DNA of 25,343 bases from Isoetes engelmannii (taxonomy: Eukaryota; Streptophyta; Lycopodiopsida; Isoetales; Isoetaceae): positions 1 to 25,343 of the forward strand of contig JAANSK020161114.1 of the NCBI GenBank assembly GCA_011763485.2. Direction: 5' to 3'. Every line of letters starts with the position of its first letter. Position 1 is the first letter of the stretch. The notes under the pieces were generated by a model. It did not search any database. It saw only the letters and a list, made by a program, of their open reading frames with translations, and was not told where the DNA came from. Shown one piece after another: positions 1-8,290 of the stretch. The translations under genes were made by a program, and so were the position numbers.

Positions 1-240
1 TGCAGGTGCATTACACGTCGCGAGCGACGTGTGGCCGACGTCGAGACGACGTCTGCCCGACGCCTGGACGACGTCTGTGGCGACCTCTGGACCACTTCGC
101 GTGCGACGTGGGCCACGACGTGTCCCTAACCACGTCTGTCCGTCGTGGGTGCGACGCGAGCAGACGTCGCACAAACGTGGCACATACGTCGATATGGACG
201 TTGCTAAACGTCCAATCCCTTGTAGTGTCTTTTATTTCTA
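1..240. repeat. CpG-rich ACGTC-motif block
   Basis: The first 240 bases are far richer in G, C and CpG than the rest of the window and are built from irregular copies of short words such as gacgacgtctg, gcgacgtg and ccacgtctg on both strands. Reading frames exist in both directions but look like by-products of the motif. No protein family is recognisable. The block touches the window edge and is probably the end of a longer repeat or retroelement. Confidence 0.5.
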
Positions 241-356
241 GAAGCCATAACTTTTTGGCGAAAGCTCGGACCGGGGAGATTTTGGCGCAAATGCATAGAG
301 CATACACGAATTAGGTAAAAGCCCCAAGACGCTCCATCAACAGATACCTCATGGGG

Positions 357-610
357 AAGAAATTGAATGTTGCTCTCCTAGGGAAATAGGAGTTTCTTTT
401 CGAATTCTGAGACGTATTTTCTCCAAGAGCGCAACATACAGCACACGTATTTCAGCCGTATAAAAATTTGTTTAAAAGGAAAAGAAAAAAAACTAGTTTT
501 CTAGATATTGATACGCTCCTAGGGAAAACGGTGTTTAAAATCAAATTTTAAGAGGTATAAACCTCAAGAGAGCAACATACGGTGGCGCGTATTTCTGTAG
601 TATACTTTTT
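357..610 (+). repeat. diverged tandem duplication (about 140 bp unit)
   Basis: Two successive segments share the order gctcctagggaaa, then aagagngcaacatac, then cgtatttc, then gtata. The first runs from about 374 to 465 and the second from about 515 to 605. They are clearly related but have many differences, so the duplication is old. No coding potential was recognised. Confidence 0.5.
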
Positions 611-3183
611 TTTGGGGGGTTAATTTTAAAGCCTAAAAACTTTCTACTTCCATTTTCTTTCATTCTTTGGGGTTCTTCCTCTGCCATAGCCGCCATAGCC
701 ACTGGACTTGGAGCTTCGCCCGCCATAGCTGTCATGAACCTAACCGGAAAACACGGAACAGGAGTACGAAAATACAGAAGAAAGCGTATTTGATCAGAAT
801 ACGTATGGTCGTCACAATAGCCACGTATATCCTGCGTCTAAGCCAAACCTTTTACCGATGCGCCAACATACTTTGGTTAAGCTTTAGTAGTTTCATTACT
901 GCTTATGTCTATAGACTATACTTCTTGTGGACATAGAAGACTTTGGCCTGGCAAGTATCTTCCGAGAGCCCCACTTCGGCGACATGTAATCCGCTGAATC
1001 TCAGTATGCTCTTTCCCTTCTTACCATAGAATAGCAAGGCGGAGCTTCCATTGAGGGCTCCATGCTAGATTCCCTTGGTAATTACCCTATATCTTACCAG
1101 TTGGAACAAAACCTCACCAACTTGTGTGAGAGCTTGATCATGTCCAAAGCAGGATAAGTCCACCATACATCGTGCAGGATTATTTCTTTAATTAGTCTGT
1201 CTCTTTAATATGCCCGGATTCTTTTCACTCTGGTTGCTCTGCAACCCGAGAACAATAATCCTTGTCTACATGCTTCTCTATACCTTTCGCGTTTGGTTGT
1301 TTACATCCGGTTAAGCAAATGGATCATTAACATCTAGTTTGGCTAGAAAAGTTGAGCTACTCGATGACGACGTGTGGCACCCTGACCCAGATGAGCAATC
1401 CGGCACTGTAAATTTCAACCTGCGAATGCAAAACCTTTAGTGTTCTTCCATGTGTATAGCAAATCCCATATAAAGGGCTATTATGAACTAAACTGAGTTC
1501 ATCTATTGCCCAACATACGTAATTCTAGTACGTTCTTTATACCTTTCAAGTAGTATCCAGCTACAGTCCGTACCCATATGCTAGTAGCGGCTACCCTTTC
1601 GTAATCATGCAACTTATTCAAACCTATAAAGGTGACAACCTTCCCAGTCCCAGGTAGCCTATGTACGGTCGTTCTGCACGTTCTCTAATATGTTCCTTAT
1701 AGCTAGGGTCTATGCCCTTTAAGCTGACCAGTCACGGGTGTTGCTTTATTACATTAGCTACACACTAAGTGCATAGCATCATGTTAAACCTTTTGTTGTG
1801 AGATACAACAAATTCCTATTTACTTAAGGGTAATACATCAATTTATACCTTTAGATCTTTTTGAACCCGTATTATGTGGGAATAAATAGAATAGGCCCGA
1901 CCCATGATAACAAAATTTCATGGTTTTCTTTAAGTTAATCCCAAACTTAGCCAGCTTCGAGTCATATGTAATAGTCTAGTTCCCATATTTCAAATGTGAG
2001 TTTATATTTCTCTCTGTCTTTTGACCCACATATCCTTGGGGGTTATGATTTAAAGTGGTCGTAGACCTTACAATTGTTAGCAGTTGGGTTGTTATAGGTG
2101 ATCATGGTCACACACATGATGTGGCGTTATAAACCTCCCATACTTACATAAGTCATCGTCATGTTTTACTCTAGAGAGTGAGCATTTTCGTTAGTCACAA
2201 GTTCGCTAGAGTCAACGAGGCATTTGCCTTACGTTTGTATCTCTTCTTGCATAGCCATGTCTAATCCCATGAGGGGTGGTTAATTTTCTACTGATCCGAC
2301 TTGTATTGACCTTCTATCCCTATGTATAATTACAATTCTCGTTATCCAAAAGATGATCATGGTTACATGTATAGTCTATGATGTGTCATGCGCGGTACAT
2401 TTGACCTTCTAAAGGGGGCAAATTTTAGTAGCCAACCATACAAGGACTACCATGCAGTACCCTTTTAGCCCCATGGATTTGCATTTTATCATGTTGTCTG
2501 TTGTTGACGTTTATATTAAATGCCAACTACAATCTCTTATGTCTGTACTTAGCCACTTACAAGTGCTTTGTTCATACCATCGGGTTTGGGAACACCATGG
2601 GTAAATTCAGCATTACGTCTCAGGCTGATAGGATTACCTTGCACACAAAATTACGCAATTCACCATTGCAAAAGGTATTGGCTTCCTTGGTTATGATGCC
2701 TCCTCCAATTGTTGAATCCATTACATTGCACCTTTCTAGAGAAAGGCCCTTTGATCATATGCCTACTTTACTCTGACATGTTCTTCCATCTAGTATCGAA
2801 GATCATTGTCTATAGCATCACCTTGGACATATTGGAGACTTTGAAGCTTAGCTCTTGCTACACTTAAAATTTGCATATCTAGCTTTTTGCCATAGGATTC
2901 TGCTCATGTGTCGTTGACCTGTATGGTGGACAGTTGGATGTTTTTTCATAGTTGCTAATGTGTTTCATCATCTCTGCTTTTGCAATGTGGCAGTTCGCAA
3001 ATGTTTTTTTAGCTTAGAACGACGCCATATTAGAGACCGACTGATATAGAAAATGACTTTATGCTCTCACCTAGTATAGAGATCGCATGTTTAAAATTAA
3101 GATATCAACCACATGATTATGCTTTGTTGAGTGCGTAACCTTTACAAACATATCATGTGAAGGCAACAAAAAGCCTAAGGATA
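611..3183. other. non-genic stretch, nothing recognised
   Basis: About 2.5 kb of moderately AT-rich DNA with stops in every frame. Reading frames are short (at most about 90 codons) and none resembles a known protein. Two segments share the phrase gatcatggt followed by caca- or atgtg-containing words (about 2100 and 2355), which hints at old repeat DNA. It is most likely decayed retroelement sequence, but I see no LTR boundary, primer-binding site or domain that would prove it. Confidence 0.4.
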
Positions 3184-3375
3184 GATGGCAATCTGCGTCC
3201 ATTTGAGAAAAGTGGTGGAGTCAGACCTAAAATATCGAAATGACATAGCCTTTTCAGTGGCAGTGGTTCCCAATACGAAATCAGAGAAGCGGAGGGATTT
3301 TGAGAGGCATATGAGATCTCCAGACAGCGCAGTTGCAGAGCAGGTGATCAATCAGACAGTGGAGATGTAACGTGG

Positions 3376-3457
3376 AATGCCATCTGGGATGGTATTGGCG
3401 TTCTCGGTTTCTGCCCAGGCTCCCTCCATGCTAGAATGCCAGACTAGATGGCATTCT
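3376..3457. repeat. inverted repeat gaatgccatct/agatggcattc
   Basis: An 11-bp perfect arm at 3376-3386 pairs with 3447-3457. Inside it a second 9-bp arm (tggcgttct with agaatgcca, one mismatch) is separated by an asymmetric internal loop. It lies at the left edge of the 630-bp insert. Confidence 0.6.
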
Positions 3458-3877
3458 ACAACATCAAGGGAAGCCAAAACGGTCGCAAAAATAGAGTTGG
3501 CCTTGTTTTTCTTTCCAGGTTTGATCAGAGAATCGTCAAATTTGAGATTGATCCAGTAAGGAACTGTGTTATGGCATCAAGAAAAGCCATCTCCGATGGG
3601 GTTTGCCATAGCACAAAACTTCGGCAAATCTTTGGAAAGAATCTCTGGTTGCGGAAATCTTTGCCTTAGCACAACAGGGATTCAAAAATCTGATCATTCT
3701 TTTCACCGACGTGACACAGTAACCAGATGCAACAGGTCGTGCAACAGGTCGTTCCAGAATGACTACCCATTTGTCATTCTTGATTAGAATAATCGCCATG
3801 TGGTGGCCTCCCACTGGATAAGAAACAAGAATGTATACCCCACTTTCCGTGGCGTTATAGGGTAAGCTAACAGGGAC

Positions 3878-3954
3878 TAGATTCCTTCTCTATCAGGTGG
3901 GCATCGCGACTGGTGGCAGTCGGGAGCGACCTGCTAGAGCAAATCAGGAATCTA
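3878..3954. repeat. 77-nt three-part hairpin
   Basis: The outer arms tagattcct (3878-3886) and aggaatcta (3946-3954) pair perfectly over 9 bp. Middle arms at 3888-3898 and 3929-3939 pair at 10 of 11 positions. The inner arms gactg and cagtc close on a gtgg loop. The stem uses both strands almost completely, which is unusual for random sequence. Confidence 0.65.
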
Positions 3955-4235
3955 AATGTGGTGGCAAAAAAATGCACCACTGTTCCAAACAGCGACCCAA
4001 CTACTATATTGCAGAGCAGCATCATTAGGAAGATTGCGGACCGAATTGAAGAAGCTTAGACTCTCGGTTGCAGCCAACGCAGGGATTGTAGTGCAAGTAG
4101 AAGCAGAGGGAGATTTCCAGAAGGTCGGGCTCTTCGACAGTTGTTGCAGAGTTTGTGTTGAAAGCAAGTGGGTGATTTTCTGTGTGAAGATACAGAGGTG
4201 CTTGGGCTATCTGGATACTACCCAGAATCATACAG

Positions 4236-4248
4236 TGGTATCATAGCC
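4236..4248 (+). other. copia primer-binding site
   Basis: The sequence tggtatcatagcc differs at one base from tggtatcagagcc, the complement of the 3' end of plant initiator tRNA-Met. It sits one base after an aca trinucleotide that would close the left LTR, and upstream of copia pol remnants in the same orientation. Position and orientation fit a Ty1/copia minus-strand primer site. Confidence 0.65.
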
Positions 4249-4382
4249 AGGGGGGACTTAAGAGGATTCTGGAGAATTGCTTTGTGGCATTAAAAAAAGG
4301 GAATATGGCAAGTAAGCAAAGTACATTATTAATGTGTGTGAGGGAGAATAAGTGGAACTGTGGTTATGAATGACATGTTTTT

Positions 4383-4922
4383 TGTAATGTTCCTAACCGA
4401 CATGCCCTTAACCAACTGGGCAAAACCCATTTATGCCAGTGTCAACGCCCCACATGCACATTCAAGGATCGAATACTCGAGCGATCTACCATGGGCCCGT
4501 TACAATCTCTTCCACTAGAACTATGCTCGTTCTCGAGCATCCAAGACCATGACTTAACTAGTATACCACATTCAAGGATCGAATACTCGAGTGGTCTACC
4601 ATGGGCCCGTTACAATCTCTTCCACTAGAACTATGCTCGTCCTCGAGCATCCAAGACCATGACTTAACCACTATACCATTGACTGGATTGTTACCAAGGT
4701 TATCAAGTTACACATGCATATAGGCACCCATGGAGACTCGAACTCGATACCTGCTCTGATACCAATTGTAACGTTCCTAACCGACATGCCCTTAACCAAC
4801 TGAACAAAACCGTCTAGACGTTTATGAGTAGTCGCTTCTACCTATTTATGCCGGTGTCTGGAACGCCCCACAGGCACATTCCAGGATCGAATACTCGAGC
4901 GGTCTACCATGGGCCCGTTACA
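4383..4922 (-). mobile_element. TRIM retrotransposon, complete, 540 bp
   Basis: Read on the - strand, the element begins with an LTR at 4922-4767 (156 bp, tgtaac...gttaca). A 2-nt spacer and the exact site tggtatcagagc (4764-4753), complementary to initiator tRNA-Met, follow. A purine-rich ggaagagat precedes the second LTR at 4504-4383 (122 bp, ending attaca), which lacks about 30 bp present in the first. Both flanks carry ttttt (4378-4382 and 4923-4927), a plausible 5-bp target duplication. There is no coding capacity, which defines a terminal-repeat retrotransposon in miniature. It lacks the 5S-like sequence of Cassandra TRIMs. It has inserted into the copia leader region, so it is younger than that element. 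Confidence 0.9.
4458..4677 (-). repeat. 110-bp tandem duplication inside the TRIM
   Basis: Segments 4458-4567 and 4568-4677 are near-identical and both contain an LTR end (gggcccgttaca), the adjoining purine tract and part of the internal region. The duplication gives the TRIM a third, partial LTR terminus at about 4614. Confidence 0.9.
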
Positions 4923-5065
4923 TTTTTGAATACAATAAAAAGGAAGGAGTAATTGAGGAAGAGGAACTACGAGTGATTGGAGCAATTGATAATACACAAA
5001 GGATTAATAATATATTGACCAAAATTATGGAACCGAGATTTCCGTGGTAAATTCGTCTGAGATGT

Positions 5066-5405
5066 TGCGGCATGTTAAAACAAATGAAAAGCCTGGAATA
5101 GCCTAGATGGGGAATGGAGTACTTCAAGAAGTTCGTGGACATGGACAATTGGAATTGTTAAAGGAAGGTAATAACATCCTTACTGTGCGAAACACGTTGT
5201 ATGGTTTTGATTTACTAATCATAAGACTAGTTGTAAATTTATAAAAGATGTTGTGACTGAAAAGAAAGCTAGACAACAGAAGTATCCCCACGTTTTTAGT
5301 AGGATATGACGAGGAAGCGAACCATTATTGGTTGTATGACTCTGTGGCACACAAAATACACATTAGCAGAGATGTTGTATTTAATAAAAAAATCTATAAA
5401 AAGTT
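5066..5405 (+). pseudogene. copia protease region fused to integrase tail
   Basis: Translation at about 5105-5200 gives MGNGVLQEV, GHGQLELL and ILTVRNTLY, the pattern that follows the active site of copia aspartic protease. It then runs into a KTSCKFIKDVVTEKK stretch typical of the segment before the GAG-pre-integrase domain. At about 5295 the reading jumps to FLVGYDEEANHYWLYDS and KIHISRDVVFN, the conserved tail behind the integrase core. The zinc finger and catalytic core (roughly 900 bp in a full element) are absent. In-frame stops and frameshifts show it is dead. Gag is not detectable upstream. Confidence 0.85.
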
Positions 5406-5489
5406 AGGAAGTATTTGACAAAGCAAGAAGAAACATAATGGATGTCAATAGAATATCTATAAGATGATGCAGAGAAAGAAAAGGGAAAA

Positions 5490-5690
5490 ATAGCAAAACA
5501 ACCGAACTTGATGACAGATAATGACTCAGATGTTGAACCGGATGAGGTGCATGAGACTATAGAGTTAAATAGTGCACTGCATACACCGGAGACAGAGCAT
5601 GAGCAGGTGCACGAGACTTTAAAAGCTGATAATGTACCTGATAGTGCACAAGAAGATGTGCATGAGGGGATGCAGAGGCGAAGGAATTAA
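5490..5690 (+). pseudogene. acidic linker between integrase and reverse transcriptase
   Basis: A short open stretch contains imperfect repeats of a unit starting (E/D)VHE, as in DEVHETIELNSALHT, EQVHETLKADNVPDS and EDVHEG, with a period of about 60-65 bp. Copia polyproteins often have a variable acidic linker at this place. It is part of the same polyprotein remnant as its neighbours. Confidence 0.55.
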
Positions 5691-5864
5691 TATTGGAAGC
5701 GGATCAAGGGGGTGATACACACGTCATAAAGAGGTCGAACGCCTTGAAGCAGAACTTTTTGATGAAGATCTCTATGGCAAAACAAAAAGAGTTCCAAAGC
5801 CGAAGATAATATCTTGTGTGATGGAGCCCAGGACAGTAGAACAAGCCATGAAAGGACCATATTC

Positions 5865-6425
5865 TCTTAGATGGAAGGAGGCTATGCAAAACGAGTTAAA
5901 ATCCTTTGAAGAAACGAGATTTTATGATGGTACCATATCCTGAGTGCAAGAATGTGATTGGCAGTAAATGAATCTTTAAAATAAAGAGGAATGTTGATGG
6001 CTTAGTAGAAAGGTATAAAGCTCGTGTGGCAAATGTGTACCCACAGGAAGCAGGAGCAGATTCTACAGACACTTTTTCATCTATAGTCAACGTGACCAGT
6101 CTAAGAACCCTAATAGCATTAGCAGTACAAAATGATGTGGAAATAGAGCACATGGATGCGAAGACAACGTTCCTAAATGGAGATCTAGAAGAAGAAAGTC
6201 ACATAGAGCAGTAGGAAGAATATGAGCAAGGAAATAATATGGTATGTAGACTGAGAAAATAAATTTGCGGCTTAAGGCAAGCATCTAGACAATGGTACGT
6301 ATGCATGAAAAACTTTTTGCTTTCTATTGGGTCTAGAAAGTTGAAAACAGAAGGCAATTTATACATGTGGCAAGAAGGGGACAAGTGCTTGATTATGCCA
6401 CTTTTGATGGTGTTCATATCATCAT
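5865..6425 (+). pseudogene. copia reverse transcriptase, N-terminal part
   Basis: The translated segments RWKEAMQNELKSFEE, NVIGSK-IFKIKRNVDG, ERYKARVAN, TFSSIVNVTSLRTLIALA, IEHMDAKTTFLNGDLEEE and CGLRQASRQWY are the standard landmarks of the copia RVT_2 domain in the right order. AHMDVKTAFLNG-type wording surrounds the first catalytic aspartate. At least four stops (for example at about 5940, 5968, 6212 and 6260) and a frameshift break it. The reading is interrupted at about 6425 by an insert next to the YVDD motif. Confidence 0.95.
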
Positions 6426-6706
6426 GTGTTGTTGTACAATAGAATTTATTCTTTCTAGAGTTAATCGTCCAATGGTTGGACAAATATATTTTGTACAGAT
6501 GTATATCGTACAGATTTTCGTACAACTATTTTTTTGATAAGGCATAGCGGAATGGCTGTGGTTTTGACCTACGCGGAAGGCAAATCTGGCAGACCCAAAA
6601 TTTGAATCATTGTTGTCCGATGTCTGATTCGGTGTACAATTCTGATTGAAACCGCTTGATTGCAATTCTATGACTTTGCCTCTGCCATACAAATCCCTCT
6701 AAACTC
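6426..6706 (+). mobile_element. insert beside the YVDD motif, possibly SINE-like
   Basis: The reverse transcriptase reading stops at about 6425 and resumes with LYVDDRVIVSND at 6713. The sequence just before the insert (ttgatggtgttcatatcatc) resembles the sequence after it (ttgatgatcgtgtcatagtc), compatible with an old target duplication of 20-25 bp. Within the insert, ggcatagcggaatgg (about 6541) and aatttgaatcat (about 6599) loosely resemble tRNA A and B boxes. The spacing would fit a tRNA-Ser or tRNA-Leu type head. No poly-A tail is visible, and the origin is uncertain. Confidence 0.4.
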
Positions 6707-6712
6707 CAACAA

Positions 6713-7600
6713 CTTTATGTTGATGATCGTGTCATAGTCAGCAATGACAAATCATAGCTGAAAAGATGCAAAGCATCATTGAAATGACGCTTTCAAATGT
6801 CAGCATTAGGTGATCTTAAGGAATTATTGGTAAGGAAGTTAGAAGAAATAGGGGAAAGGGGCAGCTATTTTTAACACAAGAGCAAAATATCAAGAAAGTT
6901 TGAATTCGATTTAGAATGATTGATTGTAATATATCAAAAACACCGATTGTGCCAGGTATGAAGATCTGTAGGTATGAAGATCTGTAGTAAGATGTGTACG
7001 CAAAATTTGTTTGAAAATAAGGAAATGGAAAATGTGTAGTATCGTGCATTGATAGGCACACTTTTGCATATTTCGAATAGTACAACGCCAGATATCTCCT
7101 GTGTAGTTAACTTGCTCAGTCATTTTTGAAAAATCTAGGAAAAAAGCATTAGATAGCAGCAAAATGGGTTTTGATATATTTGGATACATTGGATCATGGT
7201 ATTTGCTTTACGAGTAAAGAAAAGAGCTTGATAGGTTATGCTGATGCAGACTGGGGAGGTGACTGGATGACAGAAAGTCAACTTCGGGTTTTGTGGGCAA
7301 ATTTGGTGATGCTGCTATATCTTGGGTGCGTAAAAAGCAAGAACGTGCAGCCAAATCTAGCGCATAAGCGAAATATGTGGTGGTATCAGACGACCTCAGG
7401 AGTAATTTGGTTACATAGAGTGCTTAAGGAGTTGGGAAGTTCGTCAGAGGCTCCACCACACTAGGCCTATACTGTGATAACAAAGGCGATACCAAAAATC
7501 AACTTCATCATTCTCGAACCAAGCACATTGAGATTGAAATACACCATCACTTTACACAAGATGAAGTAGAAAAAGGGTGTGGCCTACATTCCCAAGAAAT
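6713..7600 (+). pseudogene. copia reverse transcriptase end and RNase H
   Basis: LYVDDRVIVSND (6713-6748) is the second catalytic motif of the reverse transcriptase. Next come YRALIGTLLHISNSTTPDIS (about 7038), WVLIYLDTLDHG (about 7164), GYADADWGGD (from 7234; the first RNase H aspartate), STSGFV, AAISWVRKKQ, LYCDNKGD (about 7464) and HHSRTKHIEI (7507-7536). These are the complete landmarks of the copia RNase H. Stops and frameshifts are frequent, so no product is made. A 16-bp tandem duplication, gtatgaagatctgtag, lies at about 6957-6988. Confidence 0.95.
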
Positions 7601-7639
7601 TGCAACAGGCTCAAAGATTCTTTCTGAACCAAAGTTGGT

Positions 7640-8020
7640 GACAGATGGCAATGTGCATCCATTTGACAAAGGCGGTGGACAGCCCTAAATATCGAAAGGA
7701 GATCAGTGACAGGGGAGCCCAACACGAAATCAGAGAAGCCGACGGATTCTGAGAGGCCTCCGAGGTCTTCAGACAGCGGGTTACATAGCAGGTGGCCGAT
7801 CAGACAGTGGAGCTGCAGAGCGGCATCACCAGCGAGAAGCTGCAGGCCGAAAATAGGAAGCTTGGGCTCTCGGTTGCAGCCAGTGCAGGGATTGCAGTGC
7901 AAGTAGAAGCAGAGGGGGATTTCCAGGAGGTCGGGTTCTTCGCCAGTTGCTGCAGAGCTTGTGCTGAAGCAGGTAGCCGACTCACTGTATGATGGCACAG
8001 AGGTGATCCTGTGCAGCAAA
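7640..8020 (+). repeat. candidate right LTR of the copia element
   Basis: This block starts about 40 bp after the last RNase H codons and matches the split left repeat at 3184-3369 plus about 4003-4207. It retains the continuous version of the sequence. Similarity ends soon after acagaggtg (about 7996). The copies have diverged considerably, so the insertion is old. A purine tract before the repeat and exact ends were not found. Confidence 0.5.
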
Positions 8021-8061
8021 TTTTTGATTGGAAAACATTCTTTCTTCGATTGTAATATTGT

Positions 8062-8134
8062 TAGGGTAGGCTACTTGGAATTCCCAGTTTAGCAGCGACC
8101 GGCCTGGGAATCGCAGACCAGTTAGCTTACCCTA
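8062..8134. repeat. 73-nt foldback with tagggtaggcta arms
   Basis: The outer arms tagggtaggcta (8062-8073) and tagcttaccc-ta (8123-8134) pair with one mismatch. The inner arms attcccag (8080-8087) and ctgggaat (8104-8111) pair perfectly. The right outer arm is part of a 16-mer that also occurs inverted at 3856-3871, linking this foldback with the 630-bp insert. Confidence 0.6.
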
Positions 8135-8164
8135 TATAACATTCTCTTGTTTAATAGTTAAGAA

Positions 8165-8265
8165 GTTAAAATCAAGAGAATTAAATTGAAGTGAACTGAA
8201 TGTTAATTTAAGAGAATTGAATTGGATTTGAATTGAACTGAACTGAATGTCCATTTAAATAAGTA
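8165..8265. repeat. GAATTGAA-rich tandem repeat
   Basis: Two units beginning aagagaatt (8173 and 8209) and ending gaactgaatgt(t/c)aattt or similar follow one another. Each is filled with short gaattgaa/gaactgaa words. The block would lie in the 3' untranslated region or just downstream of the sulfate transporter gene. Confidence 0.55.
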
Positions 8266-8290
8266 AATACATGCTAGACTGTCGGAGTTA

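Larger units (their letters stand above)
3370..4002. mobile_element. 630-bp insert inside the left repeat
   Basis: This segment is absent from the matching right copy, where the sequence continues without a break through gtggagctgcagagcggc. It carries two foldback structures (3376-3457 and 3878-3954), a short direct repeat gcaacaggtcgt at about 3729-3752, and the 16-mer tatagggtaagctaac. That 16-mer recurs inverted at 8121-8136. No clear target-site duplication was seen. The insert could equally be ancestral sequence deleted from the right copy. Confidence 0.4.
3184..4234 (+). repeat. candidate left LTR of the copia element, interrupted
   Basis: Positions 3184-3369 and about 4003-4207 match, in the same order and orientation, the single block at about 7640-8010. 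Shared phrases include agatggcaat, cgaaatcagagaagc, ctctcggttgcagcc and gtgcaagtagaagcagag. The right copy runs on directly where the left copy has about 630 extra bases. The left copy ends in catacag just before a tRNA-iMet-like primer-binding site, which is what makes these repeats look like LTRs. In translation the shared part gives a readable stretch (VEAEGDF, SCCRACAEA), so a captured or internal coding piece is an alternative. The outer LTR boundaries are not resolved. Confidence 0.5.

Noticed and set aside
3650-3720. Translation AEIFALAQQGFKNLIILFTD, resembling the RNase H domain of non-LTR elements
   Set aside because: The likeness covers only about 20 residues, and neighbouring frames show no second motif or reverse transcriptase.
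4383-4922. Cassandra-type TRIM
   Set aside because: The LTRs contain no 5S rRNA-like sequence.
6541-6625. Functional tRNA gene
   Set aside because: A- and B-box likeness is weak, and acceptor and anticodon stems do not pair convincingly.
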